From Marinifilaceae bacterium (GTDB lineage Bacteria > Bacteroidota > Bacteroidia > Bacteroidales > Marinifilaceae), in NCBI GenBank assembly GCA_016936255.1, contig JAFGYE010000066.1, positions 62,001 to 126,000 on the forward strand: a stretch of 64,000 bases of DNA, read 5' to 3'. Under the pieces are notes generated by a model, which did not search any database, was not told the DNA's origin, and was given only the letters and a program-made list of their open reading frames with translations. The position numbers and the translations under genes are program-made. Positions 19,406 through 29,063 of the stretch are shown here, one piece after another. Position 1 is the stretch's first letter. Each line of letters opens with the position of its first letter.

Positions 19406-20234
19406 TTTGTTTCCCGAGTGTACATTCTACAGCTTTGGAAAACCCATCTTCAGTAACACTGTCAGTTACCTGATATTTTAACCGCAGTTCTTTGGGAGCA
19501 TTGGCTACCACAAAACTGTGTTCACCCCAATCCAGCAGATCAAAATCATTGTAATCATTCCCTATGGCAATCGATTCGCTTGCTTTAATTTGTAATTTGC
19601 TGCAAAGCCATTGGCATCCAAGTCCTTTCGAAATGTGCTCGGGAAAAATCTCCATCCAAATCGATTCATGATCGAGTGGCGATGTTGCCCGAATGATTTT
19701 AATATCTGTAAATTTTGTCTTTAATTCCTCAAACCAATCTACTTTATTGGGCAGTATGGCTAAAATCTGACAGGCATCCCGTTTGGTATCTTCCAGTTTG
19801 CCCACAGGTGTTGCAAATTGCTTGTAAAGTGCCAGTCTCCGGTCGAAATCTAAATTTTTGTTTCCGCTTTGATAGTACCAGAACTGATGATTCAAAGGGA
19901 TGGGGTCGAGAATCATGAAATCAATCTCATGATCGATTAAAATTTTCGATAATTCCAAAACTTCTTCAGCTTCTATTTGCTGTGAGTAGATCAGTTCTTT
20001 TGTATTCCATTGAATAATGCCTGCTCCCGATGAAAAAATAAGGTAATCAATCGGAAAATCTTCCGGCAATACTGCCATGGCTGAATAAAGGGTTCTTCCT
20101 GTGGCAATCACTCTAATAATCTCTTTATCACGAAGACTCACCAGTGTATTGTAGTTTTTTTTGCTAATACAACCCTGAGAAGGAAGCAACGTGCCATCTA
20201 AATCGGTAACTACGATTTTTATTTTTGGAGTCAT
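19371..20234 (-). CDS. HAD-superfamily (Cof-type) phosphatase
   Basis: A 287-residue haloacid-dehalogenase-like sugar-phosphate or nucleotide phosphatase. Motif I is VTDLDGTLLPSQG, motif II IATGR, and motif IV IGNDYNDFDLLDWG, with a large C2B-type cap between them. I start at MTPKIKIVV; an in-frame ATG at 20,261 would add nine residues. The 3' end overlaps ald by 35 bases in convergent orientation. The substrate cannot be told from sequence. Confidence 0.88.
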   Translation of the reverse strand: MTPKIKIVVTDLDGTLLPSQGCISKKNYNTLVSLRDKEIIRVIATGRTLYSAMAVLPEDFPIDYLIFSSGAGIIQWNTKELIYSQQIEAEEVLELSKILIDHEIDFMILDPIPLNHQFWYYQSGNKNLDFDRRLALYKQFATPVGKLEDTKRDACQILAILPNKVDWFEELKTKFTDIKIIRATSPLDHESIWMEIFPEHISKGLGCQWLCSKLQIKASESIAIGNDYNDFDLLDWGEHSFVVANAPKELRLKYQVTDSVTEDGFSKAVECTLGKQTTSQQAANRCL

Positions 20235-20261
20235 AAACGAAAAATTTTGAAGAATTTTCAA

Positions 20262-20617
20262 TTTACTGATTTAGAATGACAATTCTATAGGAGTTGATGG
20301 GTTATATACAAATGCATTTTTTAATTAAAAAGAATATGCTTTGCATGCGTGCAAAGAGTTCCCCATTTCGGTAGAGGAACGGTTACATGCCTGCAAACTA
20401 TATTCTACCGGGAAAAAGTATATATTGCAAGCTTGCAGCGCATACTTTTCTGTATTCTCGGGCAAATTACACTTTCTGGAGAACAATTATTGTCAGTTGT
20501 AATTCCATACGCTTACCCCAAACTCCTAAAGGGGCTTGCTGGTGCGGTTTGGGAAAGTCCCCTTTAGGGGATTTAGGGGTAGAAAGGTGGAGAAGTCCAT
20601 TAGGAGTAGGTTAAACC
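20262..20617. other. Non-coding gap with GC-richer repeat elements
   Basis: The gap is 356 bases. It carries short TGCANGCNTGCA-like motifs (TGCATGCGTGCA near 20,343, TGCAAGCTTGCAG near 20,427) and, at 20,525-20,578, a palindromic element listed separately. Open frames here are low in coding character and were left out. Confidence 0.5.
20525..20579. repeat. CCCCTTTAGGGG palindromic intergenic repeat
   Basis: CCTAAAGGGG (20525-20534) pairs with CCCCTTTAGG (20559-20568) across 24 bases, and the right half continues as CCCCTTTAGGGG then ATTTAGGGG. I recall this motif as a dispersed intergenic repeat in Bacteroidota genomes; with one copy in the window that cannot be shown here. Confidence 0.55.
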
Positions 20618-23600
20618 CTAAAAGTAAGCCCTCACTTCCATGCTGCCCACATGAATGGTTTTGCCGCCTTCGCTGTTGCGGCCATTGTACGAAACGCTCA
20701 ATTGAAATAGTTTGCTTAGTTGTTGGTTGTAGCCCAGGCTCCAGGTGTTGTTGTTGCCGGGTAAAAAACCTTCGAGCATTTCGTAGGCTATCGAGCTGTT
20801 CGAATCGGCATTAAAATCGACTAGTAAATAGTTGACTGTTGCCATTAATTTACCTGTTTTAACCAAAGAATACTGGCAGTCGGCGCCTATGTTGTGTGTG
20901 TTCGATTTTTCGGCAGCCAATTCATTCTCCTTGCTGTTGTAGGTGTAGTTCAATCCGAACTGAAAGGCCAATGTTGGCTGAAACTGAAGCTTTAATTCGT
21001 TTTTAATTTCCTGCAAAGAGTAATTTTTATCGGCGAACGATTCATTGTTTAAATTCTTCTCACCAAAATCGGTCCGGTTGCTCAACTGGTTCGAGTCGCC
21101 AATTTTCCATTGAAAACGAAAGCCGTTCTGCATGTATTTTCGGCGTTCAAATCCTTGGGTAAGCAATTGTTTGCCGTTACTGCTTAAGTGAATAAGATCC
21201 CAATTGGTTTTCGATTTGGGTTTACGGTACGAAAAGGTATTCTGAAAACTCGAATTGATGGTGATGAGGTTTTCGTTCGCAGCATGAGCCAGAAAAGGAT
21301 TCGCATACAGATTAAAATCATTTGCCAAACTCTTTTTCGAAATACGGTAGGCAAAGCGGTTGTTGAATCGTTTCAAAAAAGAGACGAACTTCTGTTTCGA
21401 TTTAATTTGACTCAGTCGCAAATTGAATGTCTGCCGGAATTCGCTGGTAAACACCTTTTGATAATTGTTGGTATTGGTGCCCACACGAATGTAATTGGCC
21501 TCGTCTTTAAAACTGGCAACCTCAAATTCGTTAATCTCTTTCACTTCGTTCCCGTTGTAATCCGTCCAGCGATAAATTCCCTGTCCTTCGTTTACCTCCA
21601 CAAACGAAAATTCTTTTTCGCTTTCCAAACCCGATCCCAGTTCGTAGTAGGTCGAAGTTTGCAGTAATCCTTTTTTAATTCGTGCCTGATGTTCCAGTTT
21701 TCCTAAAAAAGTATTTTCGGGCTTCTCGTCGGTGTAGCTGTTGTCCAGAATGGATAGTTTCCGGTAAATCGTTTCTATTTTCAACTGATTTTTCCGGTTT
21801 TTCTTCAGCCAGACTTGTGCCCCAAAGTCCTGCGATTCACTTTGTGCTTTCAGGTCATTTGCCTTGGGCAGAAAATCTTTTCTTTTCTGGTAGTAGGTCT
21901 GAAATTGATTTTCGGATGAATCAAGGTTGGTAATGTATACTTTATAGGAATGAAAAGAAGCACTGTTTGCCAACAGATCATGACTGGTTTTATTTTCCCA
22001 CTGATTGTTTTCGCTTTCGGTTTGCACACCAATTTTGGCAAAGCCTAGTGCATAAGATGCGTTAAGCTGGTGCCAGTAGAATTTGGTTTCAATATTTTCC
22101 TGATCGGTAGCCAAAGCATTTCCTGTAAAATTGATTGCCAGATTCTTTTTTGAAAACTGTAAACCCAAAGAATGTTTGTTTCCCTGGTAATCGCTGTCTT
22201 TTTTCAAAACAGAGAATTCGTATCCGGCCTGTCCCCAGTTTTGGTTCGAAAAAACGTTGCTAAGTGAATAAAAATTCTCATCAGAATCCGTAAAGTCATT
22301 TTGTAAATTCCAGTCCCGTTTAAATTCTGCCGATCGGAATGGCTCAATTTCCGAAAAGTTTTGGTTGATATGGTGAAAACTCAGTTTCGTTTTCAGAAGT
22401 GTAAGAGTATCCGTAAAGTTGGAATTTTTCTCCAGCGAAAAATCCACAGCAATGCCTTGATTGTCGCCATCGTCAAGCGACGAAAAGGTGTTCAGGTCAC
22501 GATTACTAAGCGCAAATTCGAATTTCGAATTCAGCTTTTTAGTCAGGTTTACATCGCCGCCAAAGGAATACAGCTGTTGTTTTTGTGGAGCTATCAATTG
22601 AACAACGGGCTCAAATTCTCCTTGCGGAACTCCGTTTACCGGATCAATCCATTGGTAAACCCGACCATTGGCAGTACCATTTACTTGCTGATAGTTTCCG
22701 TTATTTGCTCCAGTAAAAGAAAAGTTGGCGCGGTAAAGGGCACTGTCGGCATTGGTGGAGTATTGATAAACGTCGTATTCAATGTTCTCAATGCTTCGCT
22801 TGATTTTTTTGTACAAAACAAAATCGTTCGAGTAGTCAACTTCTTCAACATTGGGAACCTTGGCTAATTCCAGATTGTCTCCAATAGTACTAAGCAGTAG
22901 TTTGTTTTCATCGCTTAACGACTGATCGATAGACTGACTTTTGCTGTCTTGTTCGTGATAGAAATTGAACCAGAATTTTCCTGTTCTGGTTTTCAGCTCA
23001 TTGCTGTTAAAAAGCAAATACCTCGAATAGTTTTCTTCCGAGTATTCAAATTCGATAATGATTCGGGAGTTTCGGGTGATTGGCTGTTTTGTTGTGAAAG
23101 TAAGTTCTGCAGTATTGTAATTAATCACGTAATCGTTTTGTTCTCCTCGGCTCAGGAGCTTTCCATCCACAAAAACTTTTTCGGTTCCTGCCAACACAAC
23201 AATATAGCTTTCGTTGTTGGCGCCAATCAATCGATATGGTCCCTGAATTCCTTCAGAACCCTGCAGTTCCATTCTGTTGAATTTTCCTTTGGCAATAGAG
23301 GCACTAATGGTCGATTTGAATTCAGTATTGCTCTTTTTTCCTTTTGCCAGCAGACCGGAGAATTTTCCACCCTGCACTTTTTTGTAAAAACGCATGAATT
23401 TTCCTGTCGGAGATTGCAGTTCATAATCGCCCAGAGTGAGTTCTTTGGTGTCGTCGTACAATTGAATGTAGATTCGGTCAAAATCATTAATGTTTTGCGT
23501 GTTCCCGTCGGGTTGTATCGGGATGTTGTTGTCGGATATTGCAGCCAAAATACTTACTTCATTGGTTAGTTTCCCCGATAGCTGCAGATTCAGGTTCGAG

Positions 23601-24070
23601 TTTAGTACCACATCCTGATTGTTGCCGTAAGAAATCCCGCGGGTATAATTGCCTTGTTTTTCAAGTTGACCGCCCGAAAAGGCTTCTCTCCTTGTATAGG
23701 ACTGATCAATAGCAAAGGGTTTGGGTCGGTTATTTCCCGATAGCTTTAGCTGCGATAAATCCCGGCTGCATCTTGGTTTTGTTATGTTGTAATCGAATAC
23801 GCGGTATTCTATTTTTACCGATTCGCTTTTTTGTTTCAGTTCCTGCGAAGGAATAAAAGTTCCTTTGCCAACAATTATTTGGTACCATTCTTCGTTTGCC
23901 AGTTCATTTTGCTGATATACTTTAACGGTTTCCGGCAATATCATCATCGAATCCAATTGAATTGTATCACGATTCAGGTACACGATTTGACTTCTTAAAT
24001 TGCTTTGAGTTTGTCCAAGCATTTTAAAACCAGAAAAAATCAGCAATATGAAAAGGAATTGGAATCTCAA
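20618..24070 (-). CDS. Predicted outer-membrane beta-barrel protein, family unknown
   Basis: An 1150-residue exported protein. The signal peptide ends at about residue 19 (FSGFKMLGQ). Residues about 40-350 have periplasmic-domain character with GKLLSRGEQNDYVINYNTAE followed by ITRNSRIIIEFEYSEENYSR. The remainder is a long series of amphipathic strands with alternating aromatic residues, ending in Phe (EVRAYF), as outer-membrane barrels do. I do not recognise the family. It stands alone, 145 bases from divergent waaA, so a role in envelope assembly is possible but only inferred. Confidence 0.75.
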   Translation of the reverse strand: MRFQFLFILLIFSGFKMLGQTQSNLRSQIVYLNRDTIQLDSMMILPETVKVYQQNELANEEWYQIIVGKGTFIPSQELKQKSESVKIEYRVFDYNITKPRCSRDLSQLKLSGNNRPKPFAIDQSYTRREAFSGGQLEKQGNYTRGISYGNNQDVVLNSNLNLQLSGKLTNEVSILAAISDNNIPIQPDGNTQNINDFDRIYIQLYDDTKELTLGDYELQSPTGKFMRFYKKVQGGKFSGLLAKGKKSNTEFKSTISASIAKGKFNRMELQGSEGIQGPYRLIGANNESYIVVLAGTEKVFVDGKLLSRGEQNDYVINYNTAELTFTTKQPITRNSRIIIEFEYSEENYSRYLLFNSNELKTRTGKFWFNFYHEQDSKSQSIDQSLSDENKLLLSTIGDNLELAKVPNVEEVDYSNDFVLYKKIKRSIENIEYDVYQYSTNADSALYRANFSFTGANNGNYQQVNGTANGRVYQWIDPVNGVPQGEFEPVVQLIAPQKQQLYSFGGDVNLTKKLNSKFEFALSNRDLNTFSSLDDGDNQGIAVDFSLEKNSNFTDTLTLLKTKLSFHHINQNFSEIEPFRSAEFKRDWNLQNDFTDSDENFYSLSNVFSNQNWGQAGYEFSVLKKDSDYQGNKHSLGLQFSKKNLAINFTGNALATDQENIETKFYWHQLNASYALGFAKIGVQTESENNQWENKTSHDLLANSASFHSYKVYITNLDSSENQFQTYYQKRKDFLPKANDLKAQSESQDFGAQVWLKKNRKNQLKIETIYRKLSILDNSYTDEKPENTFLGKLEHQARIKKGLLQTSTYYELGSGLESEKEFSFVEVNEGQGIYRWTDYNGNEVKEINEFEVASFKDEANYIRVGTNTNNYQKVFTSEFRQTFNLRLSQIKSKQKFVSFLKRFNNRFAYRISKKSLANDFNLYANPFLAHAANENLITINSSFQNTFSYRKPKSKTNWDLIHLSSNGKQLLTQGFERRKYMQNGFRFQWKIGDSNQLSNRTDFGEKNLNNESFADKNYSLQEIKNELKLQFQPTLAFQFGLNYTYNSKENELAAEKSNTHNIGADCQYSLVKTGKLMATVNYLLVDFNADSNSSIAYEMLEGFLPGNNNTWSLGYNQQLSKLFQLSVSYNGRNSEGGKTIHVGSMEVRAYF

Positions 24071-24215
24071 GTGAGTTTGTCTTTTTTAGTAATTGTTTCT
24101 GGTCAGTAAAATAAAATCGCTTGATGTTTAAACGAAATCCTACATCTAAAATTATTAGTTTTGCAGAGAATAAATATAAGGAAGCTATTCCGGTTAACAG
24201 TAACAAATTTCAATT

Positions 24216-25439
24216 ATGGTTCTCTTTTACAACCTTTCGATACGATTCTATGTTTTAATGGTGCGAATTGCAGCTTTTTTTAATCCAAAAGCGAAGCAAT
24301 GGGTTGATGGCAGAAAAAACTTATTGCCTAAAATAGAGGAGGCGATTAAAGGAGAAGAGAATCTGGTTTGGTTTCATTCTGCTTCTTTGGGCGAGTTTGA
24401 GCAAGGCCGGCCGGTCATCGAAAAGTTCAAAGAGGAGCATCCGGAATATAAAATAGTACTCACCTTTTTTTCTCCATCGGGTTACGAGGTTCGTAAGAAT
24501 TACGCTGGCGCAGATTTTATTTTCTATTTGCCACCTGATTTTCCTTCCAATGCACGTAAGTTTGTCGATTTGGTAAATCCAAAGATGGCATTCTTTATTA
24601 AGTATGAGTTTTGGCATCATTACTTGAAGGAGCTGAAAAAAAGAAATATTCCAACCTATATATTCTCTACTATTTTCAGACCCAACCAATTGTTTTTTAA
24701 GCCTTGGGGCAGATTTTACAGAAGAATGCTTTTAGCTTTCACTCATTTTTTTGTGCAGAATCAGGAATCAGCAGATTTACTAAATGGCATTGGATTAAAA
24801 AATGTGTCAATAGCTGGTGATACTCGATTCGATAGAGTGTATTCAATTGCAACAGGATCGAAAACTTTGCCTGAGGTCGAAAGTTTTAGTCAGGGAAGAT
24901 TGGTTCTGATTGCCGGCAGTACCTGGCCAAAAGATGAAGAAAATTTGATCAAGTACATCAATACCTCTGAAAACAATTACAAATACATTATTGCTGCCCA
25001 TGAGGTGGATGAAAACCATATAAAGAGTATTGTTGATCAGATTGAAAAGCCTTGGGTTCGTTATACCAATGCCTCAAAAGAGGAAATTAAAATTGCCGAG
25101 GTTTTGGTGATTGACTGTATTGGCGTTCTTTCTTCTTTGTATAGATATGGCGATGTTTCATATATAGGAGGTGGTTTTGGTCGGGGTATTCACAATACGT
25201 TAGAGGCGGCAACTTTTGGTTTGCCTGTTGTTTTTGGACCCAATTACCACAAATTTCAAGAGGCAAAAGATCTTATCAAATTGGGAGCTTCATATTCTTA
25301 TGAAAAATATGAAGATTTGAAAATTTTATTGGATAATTACTTCGAACATGAAAAAGAACGACAATTTTCCGGTGATAAATCGAAAAATTACGTTGATTCA
25401 AAAAGAGGGGCAAGTGCTCAAATTCTCTCCATAATTTAA
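24216..25439 (+). CDS. waaA: Kdo transferase
   Basis: 3-deoxy-D-manno-octulosonic acid transferase, adding Kdo from CMP-Kdo to lipid A precursor at the inner membrane; 407 residues, normal length. An N-terminal hydrophobic helix is followed by VWFHSASLGEFEQGRPVIE (acceptor domain) and KYEFWHHYL; the C-terminal GT-B domain has LIAGSTWPKDEE and GGGFGRGIHNTLEAA, with PVVFGPNYHKFQEA binding the nucleotide sugar. It marks the organism as an LPS-bearing Gram-negative. Confidence 0.96.
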   Translation: MVLFYNLSIRFYVLMVRIAAFFNPKAKQWVDGRKNLLPKIEEAIKGEENLVWFHSASLGEFEQGRPVIEKFKEEHPEYKIVLTFFSPSGYEVRKNYAGADFIFYLPPDFPSNARKFVDLVNPKMAFFIKYEFWHHYLKELKKRNIPTYIFSTIFRPNQLFFKPWGRFYRRMLLAFTHFFVQNQESADLLNGIGLKNVSIAGDTRFDRVYSIATGSKTLPEVESFSQGRLVLIAGSTWPKDEENLIKYINTSENNYKYIIAAHEVDENHIKSIVDQIEKPWVRYTNASKEEIKIAEVLVIDCIGVLSSLYRYGDVSYIGGGFGRGIHNTLEAATFGLPVVFGPNYHKFQEAKDLIKLGASYSYEKYEDLKILLDNYFEHEKERQFSGDKSKNYVDSKRGASAQILSII

Positions 25440-25824
25440 TCATTATTCAACCAGAATATTAGTTTGGTTTCTGAATTCTCAATGTTTATTGAGGGTGCCG
25501 CGTTTTGTTGCAATTGTTTTTATTAACGGTCGTTTTGCGGTGACTAAAATATTTGTAAAATCAATTCGTTTTCCTATGTGGGTATTGAGATTTATTTTCT
25601 TTTTGGATAACTTTTTGATATTTATAAAAAATTAAACAGCACAAAATCAATATATTAACATGTTACTGTGGATAACTTTCATTTAAATATTATATTTATT
25701 GTTGTTCGATGTGATGCGTTTGTGTAACTTGCATACTACAAAATTCGGCCTGTTTGGCAAGGTCAAATTATTGATAATGAAGCAAAGAAATTTATATAAT
25801 TAACCACACTTTTTTACGATCTTA
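25440..25824. other. AT-rich spacer before nrdJ
   Basis: The spacer is 385 bases. I looked for a cobalamin riboswitch because the next gene is B12-dependent and saw no B12-box-like sequence. No ORF and no clear promoter pair were found. Confidence 0.5.
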
Positions 25825-28374
25825 ATGGAAGTACAGGAACATAAGCAACAGGCAACGGAAATGAACGAAACTTTTAATCCCGAAGAAGCATTTCAGGCAA
25901 CATTTCAATATTTCAATGGAGATGAGCTTGCAGCACGTGTTTGGTTAAACAAGTATGCGTTGAAGGACTCTTATGGAAATATTTATGAAAAGACTCCGGA
26001 TGATATGCATCGACGAATTGCATCCGAAATTGCAAGAGTTGAAAAAAATTACCCAAACCCACTAAGCGAAGAAGAAATTTTCGCAGTACTAAAAGATTTT
26101 AAGTACATCGTACCTCAAGGAAGCCCCATGTCGGGAATTGGAAACAAATATCAGATTGCATCCTTGTCGAACTGTTTTGTAATTGGAAATGATGGTGATT
26201 CGGATTCTTATGGTGGAATCATGAAGATCGATCAGGAACAAGTACAGTTGATGAAGCGAAGAGGTGGTGTTGGGCACGATCTTTCTCATATTCGCCCTAA
26301 AGGTTCACCGGTTAAGAATTCTGCCTTAACTTCGACAGGAATTGTTCCTTTTATGGAGCGTTACTCCAATTCGACTCGTGAGGTTGCTCAGGATGGTCGT
26401 CGTGGAGCGTTGATGTTAAGTGTTTCTGTTCGTCATCCTGATTCGGAAGATTTTATTGATGCGAAAATGGAGCAAGGCAAAGTTACAGGAGCTAATGTTT
26501 CGGTAAAAATGCACGATGAGTTTATGCAGGCCGTCGTTGACGGAACAGAATTTATTCAGCAATATCCAATCAATTCAAAGAATCCTACCTACAGCAAAAG
26601 TATAGATGCTGGTAAGCTTTGGAACAAAATTGTTCACAATGCCTGGAAATCAGCAGAGCCGGGAATTTTATTTTGGGATACTATCGAAAGAGAGTCGGTT
26701 CCTGATTGTTATGCCGATTTAGGATACAAAACGGTTTCTACGAATCCTTGTGGCGAAATTCCATTGTGCCCATACGATAGCTGCCGTTTGCTGGCTATCA
26801 ATTTGTATAGTTACGTTGAAAATCCATTTACAGAGAAGGCTGAATTTAATTTCGAACTGTTTCGTAAGCATGTTGCAATGGCACAAAGAATGATGGATGA
26901 CATCATTGATTTGGAGCTGGAGAAAATTGATGCAATAATTGATAAGATTGAAGAAGATCCTGAAGATAAAGAGATTAAGAGAGTAGAGCGTAATCTTTGG
27001 AAAAATATACGGACTAAAGCAGAAGAGGGAAGAAGAACCGGAGTGGGAATTACTGCTGAAGGAGATATGCTTGCCGGTTTAAACCTGCGTTACGGAACTG
27101 ATGAAGCGATTGATTTTTCTGTGGAAGTTCATAAGACAATTGCTATTGAAGCTTATCGTTCTTCAGTGCATATGGCTAAAGACAGAGGTGCATTCAAAAT
27201 CTATGACAAAGAGCGTGAGAGTAGAAACCCATTTATTTTACGCCTAAAAGAAGCCGACGAAAGCCTTTATAAAGAAATGGCTAAATACGGTCGGCGTAAT
27301 ATTGCTTGTTTAACGATCGCACCAACGGGAACAACCAGTTTGATGACTCAAACGACTTCGGGTATCGAGCCTGTGTTTATGCCTGTTTACAAACGAAGAA
27401 GAAAAGTAAACCCTAATGATAAAAATGTTCGTGTTGATTTTGTTGATGAGATTGGCGATAGTTGGGAAGAGTTTGTGGTATTTCATCACAAATTTGTTAC
27501 CTGGATGGAAGCCAATGGTATCAATGCAGCGCAGCATTTTACAAATGAAGAGATTGAAGAATTGGTTAAACAGTCTCCATACTACAAAGCAACTTCTAAT
27601 GATGTAGACTGGCTGCAGAAAGTCCGCATGCAAGGGAAAGTACAGAAGTGGGTTGATCATTCGATTAGTGTAACAGTTAATCTTCCAAACGATGTGCCTG
27701 AATCTTTAGTAGGTGAACTGTATATCGAAGCGTGGAAAAGTGGATGTAAAGGCTGTACGGTTTATCGTGATGGTTCCCGTTCGGGTGTTTTGCTTGCCAA
27801 CGACACGAAGGAGGAAAATACAGGGATGCCGGAAAAACGTCCTGAAATATTGGAAGCTGAAGTTGTTCGGTTCCAAAACAACAAGGAAAAATGGATTGCT
27901 TTTATTGGATTGTATAATGGACAACCCTATGAAGTATTTACGGGTATTGTTGACGATGAGGAAGGTATTTTATTGCCTAAATCAGTAAGTAAGGGAGTAA
28001 TTATCAAAAGAAAAGAAGAGGACGGAAGTTCTCGTTATGACTTTCAATTTTGTAATAAACGTGGATTTAAAACAACATTCGAAGGATTGTCATATAAATT
28101 TGATAAAGAGTTTTGGAATTATGCTAAGTTAATTTCAGGTGTACTTCGCCACGGAATGCCAATCGAAGGAGTAGTAAATTTAGTTGCAGGTTTACAGTTG
28201 GATAGTGAGAACATTAACACTTGGAAAAATGGTGTTGAGCGTGCTCTTAAAAAATATATTCCAAATGGAACCAAAGTAAAAGGTGGAATATGCGCCAGTT
28301 GTGGGTCAGAGCACATCATCTATCAGGAAGGATGTCTGATTTGTCAGTCGTGTGGCACTTCAAAATGTGGATAA
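25825..28374 (+). CDS. nrdJ: B12-dependent (class II) ribonucleotide reductase
   Basis: Adenosylcobalamin-dependent reduction of ribonucleotides to deoxyribonucleotides, independent of oxygen; 849 residues. Visible are SPMSGIGNKYQIASLSNCF, the RRGGVGHDLS and STNPCGEIPL active-site strands (finger-loop Cys in NPCGE), APTGTTSLM, and a C-terminal zinc-ribbon with CASCGSEH and CLICQSCGTSKCG that carries the redox-active thiols. No intein interrupts it. Its presence implies B12 uptake or synthesis. Confidence 0.96.
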   Translation: MEVQEHKQQATEMNETFNPEEAFQATFQYFNGDELAARVWLNKYALKDSYGNIYEKTPDDMHRRIASEIARVEKNYPNPLSEEEIFAVLKDFKYIVPQGSPMSGIGNKYQIASLSNCFVIGNDGDSDSYGGIMKIDQEQVQLMKRRGGVGHDLSHIRPKGSPVKNSALTSTGIVPFMERYSNSTREVAQDGRRGALMLSVSVRHPDSEDFIDAKMEQGKVTGANVSVKMHDEFMQAVVDGTEFIQQYPINSKNPTYSKSIDAGKLWNKIVHNAWKSAEPGILFWDTIERESVPDCYADLGYKTVSTNPCGEIPLCPYDSCRLLAINLYSYVENPFTEKAEFNFELFRKHVAMAQRMMDDIIDLELEKIDAIIDKIEEDPEDKEIKRVERNLWKNIRTKAEEGRRTGVGITAEGDMLAGLNLRYGTDEAIDFSVEVHKTIAIEAYRSSVHMAKDRGAFKIYDKERESRNPFILRLKEADESLYKEMAKYGRRNIACLTIAPTGTTSLMTQTTSGIEPVFMPVYKRRRKVNPNDKNVRVDFVDEIGDSWEEFVVFHHKFVTWMEANGINAAQHFTNEEIEELVKQSPYYKATSNDVDWLQKVRMQGKVQKWVDHSISVTVNLPNDVPESLVGELYIEAWKSGCKGCTVYRDGSRSGVLLANDTKEENTGMPEKRPEILEAEVVRFQNNKEKWIAFIGLYNGQPYEVFTGIVDDEEGILLPKSVSKGVIIKRKEEDGSSRYDFQFCNKRGFKTTFEGLSYKFDKEFWNYAKLISGVLRHGMPIEGVVNLVAGLQLDSENINTWKNGVERALKKYIPNGTKVKGGICASCGSEHIIYQEGCLICQSCGTSKCG

Positions 28375-28403
28375 CCTATCTATTATAACAACCACTTAAA
28401 CTT

Positions 28404-28434
28404 GGGAAACTTCAATTGAAGTTTCCCTTTTTTT
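28404..28434 (+). terminator. Terminator of nrdJ
   Basis: Perfect ten-base stem GGGAAACTTC/GAAGTTTCCC with AATT loop and seven T. Confidence 0.93.
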
Positions 28435-28596
28435 AATTGTAATATGTTATTGTAAATTACATAGTTACTGATTAAAGCTACGCAGTTACTCATTTTATAA
28501 ACAAAAGGGTCAGATCTTTGTAATTTCTTTTTTGTGTTACTGATAATTGAATTAACTTAGGGTTAGATAACAGTGAGACGTATACAGTAGTTATTT

Positions 28597-28986
28597 ATGA
28601 ATTTTTCAACAAATTATAATTGGGAAGGCAAAGTATTGCTGGTTGCGGAAGATGAGGATTTTAATTTCATATTTTTGGAAGAAATACTCATGGACACTAA
28701 AGCCAGGATCATTCGTGCCAGAGATGGGCAGGAAGCACTTGATTTTATACAGTCGGTTCCGGAGATAGACTTGGTGTTAATGGACATGCAAATGCCAATT
28801 ATGAATGGTTATGATGCAACCAGAAATATCAAAAAAATAAATAAAAATATGCCAATAATTGCTCAAACGGCATATCATTACGGTGAAGCTTATGAGGAAA
28901 TAATGGCAGCCGGCTGTGATGATTTTGTATCCAAACCAATTGATATTGGTGGTTTAAAAGATATGATTGACCGATTTCTATTTTAA
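28597..28986 (+). CDS. Single-domain response regulator (CheY-like)
   Basis: A 129-residue stand-alone receiver domain. Acidic pair in LLVAEDEDFNF, phosphorylated Asp in LVLMDMQMPIMNG, switch Thr in IIAQTAYH, and conserved Lys in DFVSKPID. No output domain is present, so it should signal by protein contact, as CheY or a phosphorelay intermediate does. The first 12 residues are an extension before the fold. No kinase is adjacent; the hybrid kinase at 1-3.5 kb is far away. Confidence 0.92.
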   Translation: MNFSTNYNWEGKVLLVAEDEDFNFIFLEEILMDTKARIIRARDGQEALDFIQSVPEIDLVLMDMQMPIMNGYDATRNIKKINKNMPIIAQTAYHYGEAYEEIMAAGCDDFVSKPIDIGGLKDMIDRFLF

Positions 28987-29011
28987 GTTAATTTTCTGGT
29001 TTTTTCTCCCC

Positions 29012-29040
29012 TTTACTTTTCTTCTTATTTCTTATCTTTG
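29012..29040 (+). promoter_or_regulatory. Probable promoter of gltX
   Basis: TATCTTTG (29033-29040) is a full -7 match 23 bases before the ATG. The -33 side is only TTTA (29012-29015) with spacing 17. Confidence 0.5.
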
Positions 29041-29063
29041 TTGCCAAATTAACGGATATTACA

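Noticed and set aside
25440-25824. Cobalamin riboswitch before nrdJ
   Set aside because: No B12-box-like sequence could be found in the spacer.
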